Below, piece by piece: positions 30,658 through 37,985 of a stretch of 47,529 bases of DNA; the stretch's first letter is position 1, and every line of letters starts with the position of its first letter. Made by a program: the position numbers and the translations under genes. The stretch spans positions 1-47,529 of IMG/VR virus record IMGVR_UViG_3300019889_000021, one strand, 5' to 3'. Source of the stretch: a virus. The notes beneath the pieces are model-generated. The model was not told the DNA's origin. It did not search any database and saw nothing but the letters and a program-made list of their open reading frames with translations.

Positions 30658-31958
30658 CCGACCCGACATCTACAACCTTCGAGCGGGTCGAGTGTGGCCT
30701 GTCCGGCGGGCATGATTGGTGGTGCATGCTGCGGCCCGGACACAGCGACCGGTGCATCCCCAGGTCCAGCGAAACGCCCGCTCCGGCCCTGCCCCCGGCC
30801 AGCGTTGCCAGCCCCGCAACATCCGACGACCCGCACACCGGGCTCGTCATCGAGCCGTACCGCGACGACCGCAACCGGCCGCGCTGGGTGTTCCGCTGCT
30901 GGGGCACCGACACCTGCGACGGCGCGCTGTCCCTCGACCACTCCAGCGAGCAGTCCGCACAGTCCGCGCGGGACCGGCACATCGCCGAGGCGCACGCCGA
31001 GCAGCAGCGTCTGTGGGCTGACGCCTGCGCCAGCGTCCGGCCAGCCGAGCCCCAGGCGACCTTGGAGGACCACATCAGCGGCGGCAATCCGACCAACCGC
31101 ATCGGCCTACTCGCCAGCATCGACCCCGCACCCGCCCCGGACAGCGCGCTGCGGGACGCCATCGCCGGTGCGCTACCGGCCCTCTCCGAGGCGGGCATCA
31201 CCCGAGCTGTCCGAGCTGTCGAGGCGCACACCGCGCAGCTACGGGCCGCACGGGACGAGGCGCGCGCCGAAGCGAAAGCCGACCGGATCCACCACGCCCG
31301 CATCGGTGCCGACCTCGACCGCATGAGCGAACGCGCCGAGCAAGCCGAAGCCGAGCTCGTCGGCGTCCGCTCCACCCTCGACCGCGTGCGGGAGGTGCAC
31401 CGGCCGACCAACGTGTACGCCTCCGCGTGCGCCGGAGAGCCGCCCGACTGCGCTGCCGGATGCGGCGACTTCCCCTGCCCCACCATCACCGCCCTCGACC
31501 CGAAGGCCTGCTGTGAACGCCCTGTGCACGTTCCTCGCCGCCGTGACCCTCGGCTTCGCGGCCGTCGCCACCCTCACCGGACCGCCCACCGTCAACCTCA
31601 ACCCACCCGAACACCACACCACCGTCGTTGGACCGGAGGACCAGCCATGACCGACGAGGAAGGCGAGTACGAGCTCGTCCTGCCGTTCGTGATCTGCAAA
31701 AGCGACGGCGGCCCCTACGACGACCAAGCGTTCGTCGCAGGCGTCAACTGCGGCCAGCTCATGGCCGAACTCCAGGCCCTCACCCAGCACAGCGCCCTGC
31801 CCCGGCCCCGCTACGCCCGCCCCGAGTACCTGCCGCAGTACGACCTGATCGCCATGCAGCACGGCTACCTGATCCGCCACGGCGCCATCGACGAGCCGTC
31901 CGGATTCCAGCGCATCGACTTCGAGCACGGCGACACCGCCACGCCCCGAGAGGACTGA
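30654..31958 (+). CDS. Zinc-site/coiled-coil protein reading through into the next gene
   Basis: The frame is open for 434 residues from the GTG overlapping the previous stop. Residues 1-288 look like one real protein: Cys/His start (CGLSGGHDWWCMLRPGHSDRC), coiled coil (TAQLRAARDEARAEAKAD...AEQAEAELVG), and Cys-rich end (YASACAGEPPDCAAGCGDFPC). Residues 289-331 are Arg/His/Pro-rich and overlap a tiny membrane-protein gene read in another frame. After that the frame enters MTDEEGEYE, a gene with its own start. Either the original stop was lost, making a fusion, or there is a base error near 31505-31515. Confidence 0.55.
   Translation: MTDPTSTTFERVECGLSGGHDWWCMLRPGHSDRCIPRSSETPAPALPPASVASPATSDDPHTGLVIEPYRDDRNRPRWVFRCWGTDTCDGALSLDHSSEQSAQSARDRHIAEAHAEQQRLWADACASVRPAEPQATLEDHISGGNPTNRIGLLASIDPAPAPDSALRDAIAGALPALSEAGITRAVRAVEAHTAQLRAARDEARAEAKADRIHHARIGADLDRMSERAEQAEAELVGVRSTLDRVREVHRPTNVYASACAGEPPDCAAGCGDFPCPTITALDPKACCERPVHVPRRRDPRLRGRRHPHRTAHRQPQPTRTPHHRRWTGGPAMTDEEGEYELVLPFVICKSDGGPYDDQAFVAGVNCGQLMAELQALTQHSALPRPRYARPEYLPQYDLIAMQHGYLIRHGAIDEPSGFQRIDFEHGDTATPRED
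31513..31650 (+). CDS. Tiny single-span membrane protein nested in the read-through region
   Basis: A 45-residue frame from GTG at 31513 to a TGA that overlaps the next ATG (ATGA). Residues 3-22 are a hydrophobic helix (ALCTFLAAVTLGFAAVATLTG), with a Pro-rich tail. It resembles the tiny membrane proteins at 18795 and 32198 and has the same coupling style. It is out of frame with the longer read-through. Confidence 0.5.
   Translation: MNALCTFLAAVTLGFAAVATLTGPPTVNLNPPEHHTTVVGPEDQP
31647..31958 (+). CDS. Small protein of unknown function (own ATG inside the read-through frame)
   Basis: A 103-residue protein from an ATG with GGACCGGAGGACC upstream and overlapping the tiny membrane gene stop (ATGA). 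It starts MTDEEGEYELVLPFVICKSDGGPYDDQAFVAGVNCGQLMAEL and ends acidic. The beginning is typical of hypothetical proteins in Streptomyces phages, supporting this start. It shares its frame and stop with the larger frame from 30654. Confidence 0.6.
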   Translation: MTDEEGEYELVLPFVICKSDGGPYDDQAFVAGVNCGQLMAELQALTQHSALPRPRYARPEYLPQYDLIAMQHGYLIRHGAIDEPSGFQRIDFEHGDTATPRED

Positions 31959-31960
31959 TC

Positions 31961-32194
31961 ATGACCGAGATCGCTCGCCAACTCGGCGACCCGGACGCCG
32001 CCTGCACCGAGATGAATGGCTGCGCGGCGGTCTTCGAGCTCAAGGACGGCAGCTTCGCGATCATCGGGATCGATCGCACCGACGACCTGCTGCCCACCCT
32101 GCCGCCGGACGCCGGCGTCGCACCGTATGAGCGGATCGTCGTCGTAGATCGCGCGGTGCTGCTCGCCGCCAAGAGCGACATCCCGGAGGCGTGA
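31961..32194 (+). CDS. Small protein of unknown function
   Basis: A 77-residue protein starting two bases after the previous stop. Beta-type pattern (AAVFELKDGSFAIIGIDRTDDLL, YERIVVVDRAVLLAAKSDI). No family recognised. Sits in a run of tiny genes. Confidence 0.58.
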   Translation: MTEIARQLGDPDAACTEMNGCAAVFELKDGSFAIIGIDRTDDLLPTLPPDAGVAPYERIVVVDRAVLLAAKSDIPEA

Positions 32195-32197
32195 GCC

Positions 32198-32299
32198 GTG
32201 AGCGACAACGCCCTGTACGCCGTCCTCGCGGTCTGCAGCACCGCCGCCTTCATCGCCCTGCTCGCCGCCGCAGTCCTCAGCAACCGCCGAGGCAAGTAG
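32198..32299 (+). CDS. Tiny single-span membrane protein
   Basis: A 33-residue protein starting at GTG. Nearly all of it is one helix (ALYAVLAVCSTAAFIALLAAAVL) ending in NRRGK, a positive-inside anchor. It closely resembles other tiny membrane peptides in this phage. Function unknown. Confidence 0.55.
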   Translation: MSDNALYAVLAVCSTAAFIALLAAAVLSNRRGK

Positions 32300-32327
32300 C
32301 CCCGCACCGCACCAGGGAGAACGAGCC

Positions 32328-32984
32328 ATGTTCGAAGACGCTGCCCCCGACGACCAGTGGGCCGACGCCCCCCGCTGCACCGCGTGCGGCCGGAACCTCT
32401 ACGCCGACGAGCTGGGCGGCTTCGGCTGCCGCCTGTGCGTGGAGCGCTGCGACCAGTTGCTCGGCGAGCTCGCCGGACCGGGCGGCCTGTACTCCCGGCT
32501 GTCCGGGGCGCTGATGCCCGGCGCCGGCAGCGAGGACGGCCGCGTCACCGGCTCGCGCACCGCGCCGCTGCCGCTGCGGATCGAACCGCTGTCGCTCATG
32601 GCGCGGGGTGGGGTCGTGACTATCCTGCAGACCTGGCTGATCGACTGGCACGAGGTGCTCGGCTGGGGATTCCCGCGCTGGGAGGGCGACCTTCAGCGCC
32701 AGCTCGATCAGGTCGTCGGCCGGCTGCGCGGGAACCTGCCGTGGGCCGCGTCCTCGCATCCCGCGTTCGACGAATTCGCGGGCGAGGTACGGCAGATCAC
32801 CGGCGCCTGCCGGGCGCAGGTCACCGGCGAGCGGCCCGAGCGGCGCATCACCCTCACCTGCCCCTGCGGCGCTGCGCTCCGGGTCACCCTGTCCACCGAC
32901 GGGCGGCGCTGCACCGGGTGCGGGGCGCAGTACGGGTGGGCGGAGCTGCGCGATCTGCCGCTCGCCGAGAGGACCGCCGCATAA
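32328..32984 (+). CDS. Zinc-finger protein of unknown function
   Basis: A 218-residue protein with GGGAGAACGAGCC before the ATG. Two zinc sites: CTACGRNLYADELGGFGCRLC (residues 17-37) and CPCGAALRVTLSTDGRRCTGC (near 177-197), each in the CxxC...CxxC style. The middle contains a helical, Trp-rich part (WLIDWHEVLGWGFPRWEGDLQRQLDQVVGRLRGNLPWAA). It is a common hypothetical of Streptomyces phages; a nucleic-acid role is likely but unproven. Confidence 0.7.
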   Translation: MFEDAAPDDQWADAPRCTACGRNLYADELGGFGCRLCVERCDQLLGELAGPGGLYSRLSGALMPGAGSEDGRVTGSRTAPLPLRIEPLSLMARGGVVTILQTWLIDWHEVLGWGFPRWEGDLQRQLDQVVGRLRGNLPWAASSHPAFDEFAGEVRQITGACRAQVTGERPERRITLTCPCGAALRVTLSTDGRRCTGCGAQYGWAELRDLPLAERTAA

Positions 32985-33022
32985 CGCCCCCGGCTGTCAG
33001 CCCACCGCGTCACACTCGGGTC

Positions 33023-33217
33023 ATGGCGGTGGCGTTCACGGTCCTAGCGGATTCCCGCGGGGCGTGCGCCGAGGCCCTCGAACTCCTGTGCGCAGCGCTC
33101 GGCCTCGAGCCTGGCATCGGGCCCGTGCGGATGGTCGGGACCGAACGGTGGATAGCGCGGGCTGCGGCGAAGACCGCGCCCAACATCCAGCACCGGACCG
33201 CCACGCATACGACGTGA
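33023..33217 (+). CDS. Small protein of unknown function
   Basis: A 64-residue protein starting at the ATG giving MAVAFTVLADSRGACAEALELLCAALGLEP. Alpha/beta in style with a basic C-terminus. No ribosome site is obvious. It ends before a possible promoter for the next gene. Confidence 0.45.
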   Translation: MAVAFTVLADSRGACAEALELLCAALGLEPGIGPVRMVGTERWIARAAAKTAPNIQHRTATHTT

Positions 33218-33284
33218 CGCCGCCACGCCTGCAACGCCAGTGACACGCCAGGGGTGTTGCAGGGTGGCGAATGCCCGGAACGAC

Positions 33285-33313
33285 TTGCGCGAACCCTACC
33301 CTTCGCGTAGCGT
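33285..33313 (+). promoter_or_regulatory. Promoter, probably for a leaderless mRNA
   Basis: TTGCGC (33285-33290) and TAGCGT (33308-33313) are separated by 17 bases, a good fit to the actinobacterial housekeeping promoter. The ATG of the next gene begins nine bases after the -10, close to the expected start site, so the mRNA may be leaderless; no ribosome site is present. Confidence 0.55.
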
Positions 33314-33321
33314 CGTGTGCG

Positions 33322-33558
33322 ATGGCCGACAGACCATGGCGCGAACGCGTGGCAGCCGAGGACGAGGTGCAACGCCAGCTCCGAAACGACATGTCCGCGT
33401 CCGGCCGCCGCCGCGCAGAAGCGTTGCGCGACGGGGTCAAAGAGCTCAAGAGCAACCGGGCTGTAGCCCGCGACCTCGGCATCAGCGAGACCGCAGTACG
33501 CAACGCCCTCGCCGCCCTCAGCTCCGCTGCAACGGAGCCGGGCACCACAACTGAATAG
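33322..33558 (+). CDS. Helix-turn-helix regulator of the transfer-like region
   Basis: A 78-residue protein; the ATG directly downstream of a promoter is used, not the ATG 51 bases upstream. Residues 45-70 (LKSNRAVARDLGISETAVRNALAALSS) form a helix-turn-helix. It precedes the DUF2637-like and FtsK genes and may control them, as KorSA- or Pra-type regulators do in integrative conjugative elements. Confidence 0.65.
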   Translation: MADRPWRERVAAEDEVQRQLRNDMSASGRRRAEALRDGVKELKSNRAVARDLGISETAVRNALAALSSAATEPGTTTE

Positions 33559-33633
33559 CCACCACCGAAGCGGGCCCCGGCCGGCGACTGCAATCGCCAA
33601 CCGGGACCTCTTGACCAGGGAGAAGTACCCTCC

Positions 33634-34359
33634 ATGGCCCGGACTGACCATACCGCCATGCCCCCCGTGGCGATCAAGAGCCCTGCACCGACATCACACC
33701 AAAGCGTGCTCATCACGCTCGCTGTGATCGCCGCCGTGGCGACCATCGCGCTCACCGGCATCGCGTTCTGGCTGAGCTACGAATCACTTCACGATCTTGC
33801 CGCGAGTCACCACCTGCACGGCCCGCGCGCCTGGGCCTGGCCTGCCACCCTCGACAGCTTCATCATCATCGGCGAGACCCTCACCCTGCGCGCCAGCCTC
33901 GCCCGCCGCATCGACTGGGCGGCCATCGCGCTGACCGCGGCCGGCAGCGTCGGATCCATCGTGCTGAACATCGCCTCCGTGGGTGACACCGACGCCCTGA
34001 CACGCGTCGTGGCGGCCGTGCCGCCCGTCGCCGCGCTCCTCGCCTTCGGTGCGCTCATGCGCCAGCTGCACGGCGCCCTCGCAGCCCGGGTCGCAACGCC
34101 CGTCACGGATGCCATCGTGCCGCGCAACGCCGAGCTACTGCCGATCGTGCCGCCCGCAACACCCCCCGTGCCACCGCCCCCGCCCGACGGCGAGACCCTC
34201 ACCACGAGCGAGGTCGCCGAGCGGCTCAACGTGGCACCCGCAACGGTCCGCACCTGGGTACACCGTCGCAAGCTCACCCCCATCGCCACGGACCCCGACG
34301 GCGGCCACCTCTTCGCCACGGCCGCCGTTGCGGCGCTCAAGGACGAGGCAGCGAAGTGA
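33634..34359 (+). CDS. DUF2637-like membrane protein with C-terminal MerR-type HTH
   Basis: A 241-residue protein. Four membrane helices (about residues 25-48, 65-85, 93-110 and 120-142) match DUF2637 proteins of Streptomyces plasmids and integrative elements, where such proteins (SpdB-related) accompany transfer genes; SHHLHGPRAWAWPATLDSFIIIGE is characteristic. After a Pro-rich linker, residues 187-241 (TLTTSEVAERLNVAPATVRTWVHRRKL) form a MerR-type helix-turn-helix. The stop overlaps the FtsK start. It may join membrane and DNA during transfer or packaging. Confidence 0.82.
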   Translation: MARTDHTAMPPVAIKSPAPTSHQSVLITLAVIAAVATIALTGIAFWLSYESLHDLAASHHLHGPRAWAWPATLDSFIIIGETLTLRASLARRIDWAAIALTAAGSVGSIVLNIASVGDTDALTRVVAAVPPVAALLAFGALMRQLHGALAARVATPVTDAIVPRNAELLPIVPPATPPVPPPPPDGETLTTSEVAERLNVAPATVRTWVHRRKLTPIATDPDGGHLFATAAVAALKDEAAK

Positions 34360-36485
34360 CCGCCCCCGTCAAGGTCAACGGGCATGCCCGCATCGACCTG
34401 GTGAAGATCGCCGAACCGAGGCCTGTCACGACCGAGACGCCGGTCGAGGCGGTTCCGCGTCAGCGGCTGCGGCGTACCCGGCGGGTGTTCACCGTCTCCC
34501 GAGCCGTGGTCACCGACGACAGGACGCGCACCGTGTGCCGCGCGGTCGCCCGGCACGGGCTGTACGCGGCAGGCGGGACGCGCATCGTGTGGCGACGCGC
34601 GTGGGACTCCCGTACCCCCGCCCGCTATGAGCGCATGATCCGTACCGCTGAGGCGGCCGGGAACTCGGAGCTGGCGCAGGAGTGGGAGGAGCGGGCGAAC
34701 CGCTTCCGCACCGAGCGCCACCGGCGGCGCATGGACATGCTCAAGTCGCCCGAGCAGCTCGCGTTGTCCGTCAGGAACGGATCGGCCGTGTTCGTCGGCG
34801 CGATGCTGGCGCTGGGCATCTTCCTGGCCGTAGCGGAAGAGGACGCCGGCCAGGTGCTGGCGCCGTGGAAGGCCTTCGCCGATGCGGTGCGCCTGCTGGC
34901 CGCCATCGCCGCCGTCGTGTGGGGGCTGCGGGTGCTGCTGTTGGCCGCCGCCGTGTGCGCCTCGCTGCTGGCCCTGTGGAGCGTCGGCCGCCAGCAGCAG
35001 ACCGCCCCCGCCTGGGCGCTGCCGCCGGCGCAGCGCCGCGGTGACGACGAGCCCATCACCCCGCACAAGGTGGTTCTCGCCCTTCGCCACCTGGGCATCG
35101 CCCCGCTGAAGAAGGCGATCCTCAGCATGGAGGACGGCGGTGGCGCGATGCTGTCGCCGATCGTCCTGGCCGGCTGCGGCGTCGAGCTCGACGTGTCCCT
35201 GCCCCTGGAGGTCTCCACCAAGGAGGTCCTGGCCAGGCGGCGCAAGCTCGCGGAGAACCTCGGCCGGCACGAGCACGAGGTGTACCTCAGCGTCGCGCCC
35301 GCCGCGCGCACCGTGCGGATGTGGATCGCCGACTCCGGCGCCCTGGACGAGCCCGCCGGGCCATCACCGCTGGTCACCGACCCCGACATCCGCGCCGACT
35401 ACAAGACGGGCCGCGCCCCGTGGGGGCCAGACCTGCGCGGCGACGCCGCCACGATCTCCCTCTACCAGCGGATGCTGCTCATCACCGGCGCATCCAACCA
35501 GGGCAAGACCGCCAGCCTCCGCACCCTCGCGCTGTGGCTGGCGTTCGATCCGACCGTGGAGTTGTGGATCGGCGATCTCAAGGGGATCGGCGACTGGCGG
35601 ATGTTCCTCGGTATCGCCACCGTGCTGATCGAAGGGCCCACTGACGAGCATGTCGCGCGGGTCACGGAGACGGTGGAGCGCGCAGTGGCGGAGATGGAGC
35701 GCCGCCTGCAGGCCCCGCCCGGCACCAAGTGGGATCCGCTGATCGTCATCGTCGACGAGGCGCAGATGGCGTTCATGTGCCCCGCGAAGGACGAGTTCGG
35801 GAAGCCCTACGGCGGGAAGAAGAACACCTCCCGCTACTACATGGCCTGCCGGAAGCTCCACAATCAGGGGCGGGTCGTGGACGTGCTGCTGTGGCAGGGC
35901 ACCCAGGATCCGACCGACGAGAACCTGCCCAAGCTGGTCCGCAACGGCGCCCACATCCGCGCCTCGCTGGCCCTGGGCAGCGAGGCCCAGTCCGAGATGG
36001 CGCTCGGCGACCAGGCCGCGGCGGGCGGCGCGGCCCCGCACCTGCTGCGCCAGGGCCTCGACAAGGGCCGCCTGGTAGTCGCCGGTGACCTGGGCGGACT
36101 CCTCAAGCCCGGACAGGCATCGATCACGATCAGCACCCACTTCGTGGACACCGATCCGGCCCACGAGGTCGCCGAGCGGATCCGTCAGCGCCGCAACCCC
36201 GTCGCCACCTCGACGGCCGCGAGCAGCCCGCCCGAGCCCCGCGATCACCTGTCGGACCTCCGCGACGTCCTCGGCGCCGAGGAGCGGGTGCGCACCACGG
36301 AGGTCATTCACCGGCTGAAGACCCTCGACCACGCCGCCTATCGCGACTGGGACGGCGCCCGTCTCAAGCGCGAACTCATCGAGGCCGGCGAGGACACAGA
36401 CAAGTACACCGGCTACCCGGTGATCAAGCGTCAACGGGTCCTCGACGCCCTCGCCAGACGCGATCAGGACGCCACCGACGACTAG
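34356..36485 (+). CDS. FtsK/SpoIIIE-type DNA translocase (TraB-like)
   Basis: A 709-residue protein starting at a GTGA overlap. Two membrane helices lie at about residues 145-165 and 178-208. The motor has Walker A GASNQGKT (378-385) and Walker B LIVIVDEAQ with D467. A C-terminal winged helix (VRTTEVIHRLKTLDHAAYRDWDGARLKRELIEAG) occupies the position of the FtsK gamma domain that recognises short DNA sites. Known relatives: TraB of Streptomyces plasmids, which moves double-stranded DNA between mycelial cells, and FtsK. Directly downstream are long inverted repeats. Confidence 0.88.
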   Translation: MTAPVKVNGHARIDLVKIAEPRPVTTETPVEAVPRQRLRRTRRVFTVSRAVVTDDRTRTVCRAVARHGLYAAGGTRIVWRRAWDSRTPARYERMIRTAEAAGNSELAQEWEERANRFRTERHRRRMDMLKSPEQLALSVRNGSAVFVGAMLALGIFLAVAEEDAGQVLAPWKAFADAVRLLAAIAAVVWGLRVLLLAAAVCASLLALWSVGRQQQTAPAWALPPAQRRGDDEPITPHKVVLALRHLGIAPLKKAILSMEDGGGAMLSPIVLAGCGVELDVSLPLEVSTKEVLARRRKLAENLGRHEHEVYLSVAPAARTVRMWIADSGALDEPAGPSPLVTDPDIRADYKTGRAPWGPDLRGDAATISLYQRMLLITGASNQGKTASLRTLALWLAFDPTVELWIGDLKGIGDWRMFLGIATVLIEGPTDEHVARVTETVERAVAEMERRLQAPPGTKWDPLIVIVDEAQMAFMCPAKDEFGKPYGGKKNTSRYYMACRKLHNQGRVVDVLLWQGTQDPTDENLPKLVRNGAHIRASLALGSEAQSEMALGDQAAAGGAAPHLLRQGLDKGRLVVAGDLGGLLKPGQASITISTHFVDTDPAHEVAERIRQRRNPVATSTAASSPPEPRDHLSDLRDVLGAEERVRTTEVIHRLKTLDHAAYRDWDGARLKRELIEAGEDTDKYTGYPVIKRQRVLDALARRDQDATDD

Positions 36486-36529
36486 GTGACCCGGCGGTGG
36501 GCCGGTGACTTTCCACCAACCGGGTCACC
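36485..36529 (+). repeat. Long hairpin after the FtsK gene
   Basis: GGTGACCCGG (36485-36494) and CCGGGTCACC (36520-36529) form a perfect 10-bp stem, with an inner GGTGG/CCACC pairing. It begins at the last base of the FtsK stop. It may be a terminator or a recognition site for the translocase. Confidence 0.55.
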
Positions 36530-36569
36530 AGACCACTCCACCGGGACTGACCTGCACGAACGCGCCTTT

Positions 36570-36649
36570 GGTGAGGCGGTGAGGCCGCCGGCCGCACCGC
36601 CCCGGAAACCCCGGAATCACGGGTCGGTGGCGATCAACACCGCCTCACC
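36570..36649 (+). repeat. Second long inverted repeat after the FtsK gene
   Basis: GGTGAGGCGGT (36570-36580) and ACCGCCTCACC (36639-36649) are perfect 11-bp complements 58 bases apart. Between them lie further C/G-rich pairings. It ends 24 bases before the next start. Confidence 0.5.
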
Positions 36650-36673
36650 CACCAGCCAGACAAGGAGACCGAG

Positions 36674-37009
36674 ATGCCCAAGACCCACTACGTGTTCACA
36701 CCCGCGGAGAAGCGTCGGCTGCGTAAGTCGTTCGGCGGCGGCCTGCGCCTGGCGATAGCGGGCGGTGGCCCGGACGACGCGGACGAAGCCGAGTGCAACG
36801 CCATCATCGCTGCGGGGTACCGGCGGGGCCGCCCCGAAGTTGAGGCGATGCAGCGCGAGGTTGACAGTGCGAGGAGCGCGGTCGTCGGCGCGAAGACCAA
36901 GGTCCGCATCGCCCGCGGCGACGACCGCAAGGCCGCCCGGCAGGCACTGCGCGACGCCGAGCAACACCAACGGACCGTGCAGCGCGAAGCCCGCAAGCTC
37001 GGCAACTGA
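36674..37009 (+). CDS. Basic helical protein of unknown function
   Basis: A 111-residue protein with AAGGAGACC before the ATG. Starts MPKTHYVFTPAEKRRLRKSFGGGLRLAIAGGG, then long charged helices (EVEAMQREVDSARSAVVGAKTKVRIARGDDRKAARQALRDAEQHQRTVQREARKL). Very basic, so nucleic-acid binding is plausible. Located in the transfer-like block; no family recognised. Confidence 0.6.
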   Translation: MPKTHYVFTPAEKRRLRKSFGGGLRLAIAGGGPDDADEAECNAIIAAGYRRGRPEVEAMQREVDSARSAVVGAKTKVRIARGDDRKAARQALRDAEQHQRTVQREARKLGN

Positions 37010-37027
37010 CCCCACAGGAGATCACTC

Positions 37028-37240
37028 ATGCCCAGCTACCGCACCCAGACCGGCTACACCGTCAAGGTCATTGGCGGCGTCTTCAAGTCGCACGTCTCCT
37101 GCTACGGCTGCAACCGCGGCTGGCGCGTCAGCGAGAAGGACGCGCACCACAAGGCCAACCGGCACGCCAACGGCTGCCGCGCAGTCCCCGCCAATCAGCG
37201 CCCCGCCGGCGGCGGCGTGATCGGCCGCGCCCGCCGCTGA
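37028..37240 (+). CDS. Small zinc-finger protein, mobile-element-transfer-like
   Basis: A 70-residue protein with CAGGAGATCACTC before the ATG. It has CYGCNRGWRVSEKDAHHKANRHANGC, i.e. CxxC followed by HxANRHAxxC, the arrangement of the small mobile element transfer proteins found beside traB in Streptomyces integrative elements. It shares length and position with them, but the match is only a pattern match. Confidence 0.6.
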   Translation: MPSYRTQTGYTVKVIGGVFKSHVSCYGCNRGWRVSEKDAHHKANRHANGCRAVPANQRPAGGGVIGRARR

Positions 37241-37319
37241 CGGCTGCCCGCGCAGCTCGGCCCGACCGAGCTGCAAGGGGAGCTGGCACAGCGCCAGCCC
37301 GACACAGGAGGAGACCGCC
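37241..37319 (+). promoter_or_regulatory. Structured leader 1 (two-hairpin element)
   Basis: Hairpin H1: GCAGCTCGG 37252-37260 with CCGAGCTGC 37266-37274. Hairpin H2: GCTGG 37282-37286 with CCAGC 37294-37298, loop CACAGCG. An alternative helix joins CGGCT 37241-37245 to AGCTG 37281-37285. CCCGAC and an AGGAG ribosome site follow before the ATG at 37320. Same design as leaders 2 and 3. Confidence 0.6.
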
Positions 37320-37484
37320 ATGTTCAAGCGAGCCAGCACCGAGACCCGCAGCGAGCTGAAGGAAGCGCGCGCCGACCTCGAGCGCGTCGGCAAGCGGGAC
37401 CGCTCCGAGACCGACGACTTCATCGCCGCAAACCGACGCGTCATCGCCGCCGAGCAGGCCGCCCGCGACAGCCGCCACAGCTGA
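37320..37484 (+). CDS. Small MFKRAS protein 1
   Basis: A 54-residue protein, AGGAGGAG before the ATG. It begins MFKRASTETR, the same opening as the gene at 37563, then is a charged helix (SELKEARADLERVGKRDRSETDDFIAANRRVIAAEQAARDS). The shared opening and the shared leader show that the two genes arose by duplication and then diverged. Function unknown. Confidence 0.6.
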   Translation: MFKRASTETRSELKEARADLERVGKRDRSETDDFIAANRRVIAAEQAARDSRHS

Positions 37485-37562
37485 CCGGCTGCCTGCGGTC
37501 CCGGCCATGCGCCGGGGCCGTGGAGAGCCGGCACAGTCCCGGCCCGACGATAGGAGACCGCC
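37485..37562 (+). promoter_or_regulatory. Structured leader 2 (two-hairpin element)
   Basis: H1: CGGTCCCGGC 37496-37505 with GCCGGGGCCG 37511-37520 (one G-U). H2: GCCGG 37527-37531 with CCGGC 37539-37543, loop CACAGTC. Alternative helix: CCGGCT 37485-37490 with AGCCGG 37526-37531. CCCGAC and TAGGAG precede the ATG at 37563. The two helices using 37527-37531 exclude each other. Confidence 0.62.
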
Positions 37563-37745
37563 ATGTTCAAGCGAGCCAGCAGCGAATCCCGGTATGCCCG
37601 CCAACGGCGTGCGGAGAGCGAAGCCTTTAAGGCGAGGCAGGCCGAGGCCTTCAAGGACGCTGAGCGCGACAGCAAGGAACGCACAGCCCGCTTCTGGTCC
37701 GACTACGAGGCCACGAACGGCCCCGGCAGCGTCGATTGGAGCTGA
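37563..37745 (+). CDS. Small MFKRAS protein 2
   Basis: A 60-residue protein with AGGAG before the ATG, beginning MFKRASSESR like its neighbour. The rest is a very charged helix (YARQRRAESEAFKARQAEAFKDAERDSKERTARFWSDYEATN). Basic and acidic residues alternate as in a single long helix or coiled coil. Function unknown. Confidence 0.6.
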   Translation: MFKRASSESRYARQRRAESEAFKARQAEAFKDAERDSKERTARFWSDYEATNGPGSVDWS

Positions 37746-37826
37746 CCGGCTGCCCGATCCGCCGGTCTGGAAACCGGCGGTGAGGAGAGCCGGCCAACAG
37801 GCCGAGCCCGACGAGAGGAGAACGCC
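37746..37826 (+). promoter_or_regulatory. Structured leader 3 (two-hairpin element)
   Basis: H1: CCGCCGGT 37759-37766 with ACCGGCGG 37773-37780. H2: CGGCC 37791-37795 with GGCCG 37800-37804, loop AACA. Alternative helix: CCGGCT 37746-37751 with AGCCGG 37788-37793. CCCGAC and GAGGAG precede the ATG at 37827. Same layout as leaders 1 and 2. Confidence 0.6.
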
Positions 37827-37970
37827 ATGTCGTTCGAGATTTATGTTCCGCCGAAGCGTAAGCCGAACGGCTACGCCTGCTACCGGTGCGGCCGGCCCGC
37901 CACACGGTGGATCACCGTCGGCATGTTCGGTGCCCGCCGCATGCCCGTCTGCGACAGCAACCGCCACTGA
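37827..37970 (+). CDS. Tiny zinc-ribbon protein
   Basis: A 47-residue protein with GAGGAGAACGCC before the ATG. Basic N-terminus (YVPPKRKPNGYACYRCGRPATRW) and a later Cys (MPVCDSNRH) suggest a zinc knuckle. It is the third gene under a repeated two-hairpin leader but its product is unrelated to the MFKRAS proteins. Function unknown. Confidence 0.6.
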   Translation: MSFEIYVPPKRKPNGYACYRCGRPATRWITVGMFGARRMPVCDSNRH

Positions 37971-37985
37971 GGAGGACTGACCACC

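Noticed and set aside
33807-35276. Long minus-strand frame opposite the DUF2637-like and FtsK genes
   Set aside because: The plus-strand proteins have recognisable domains; the minus frame is low-complexity and has no ribosome site.
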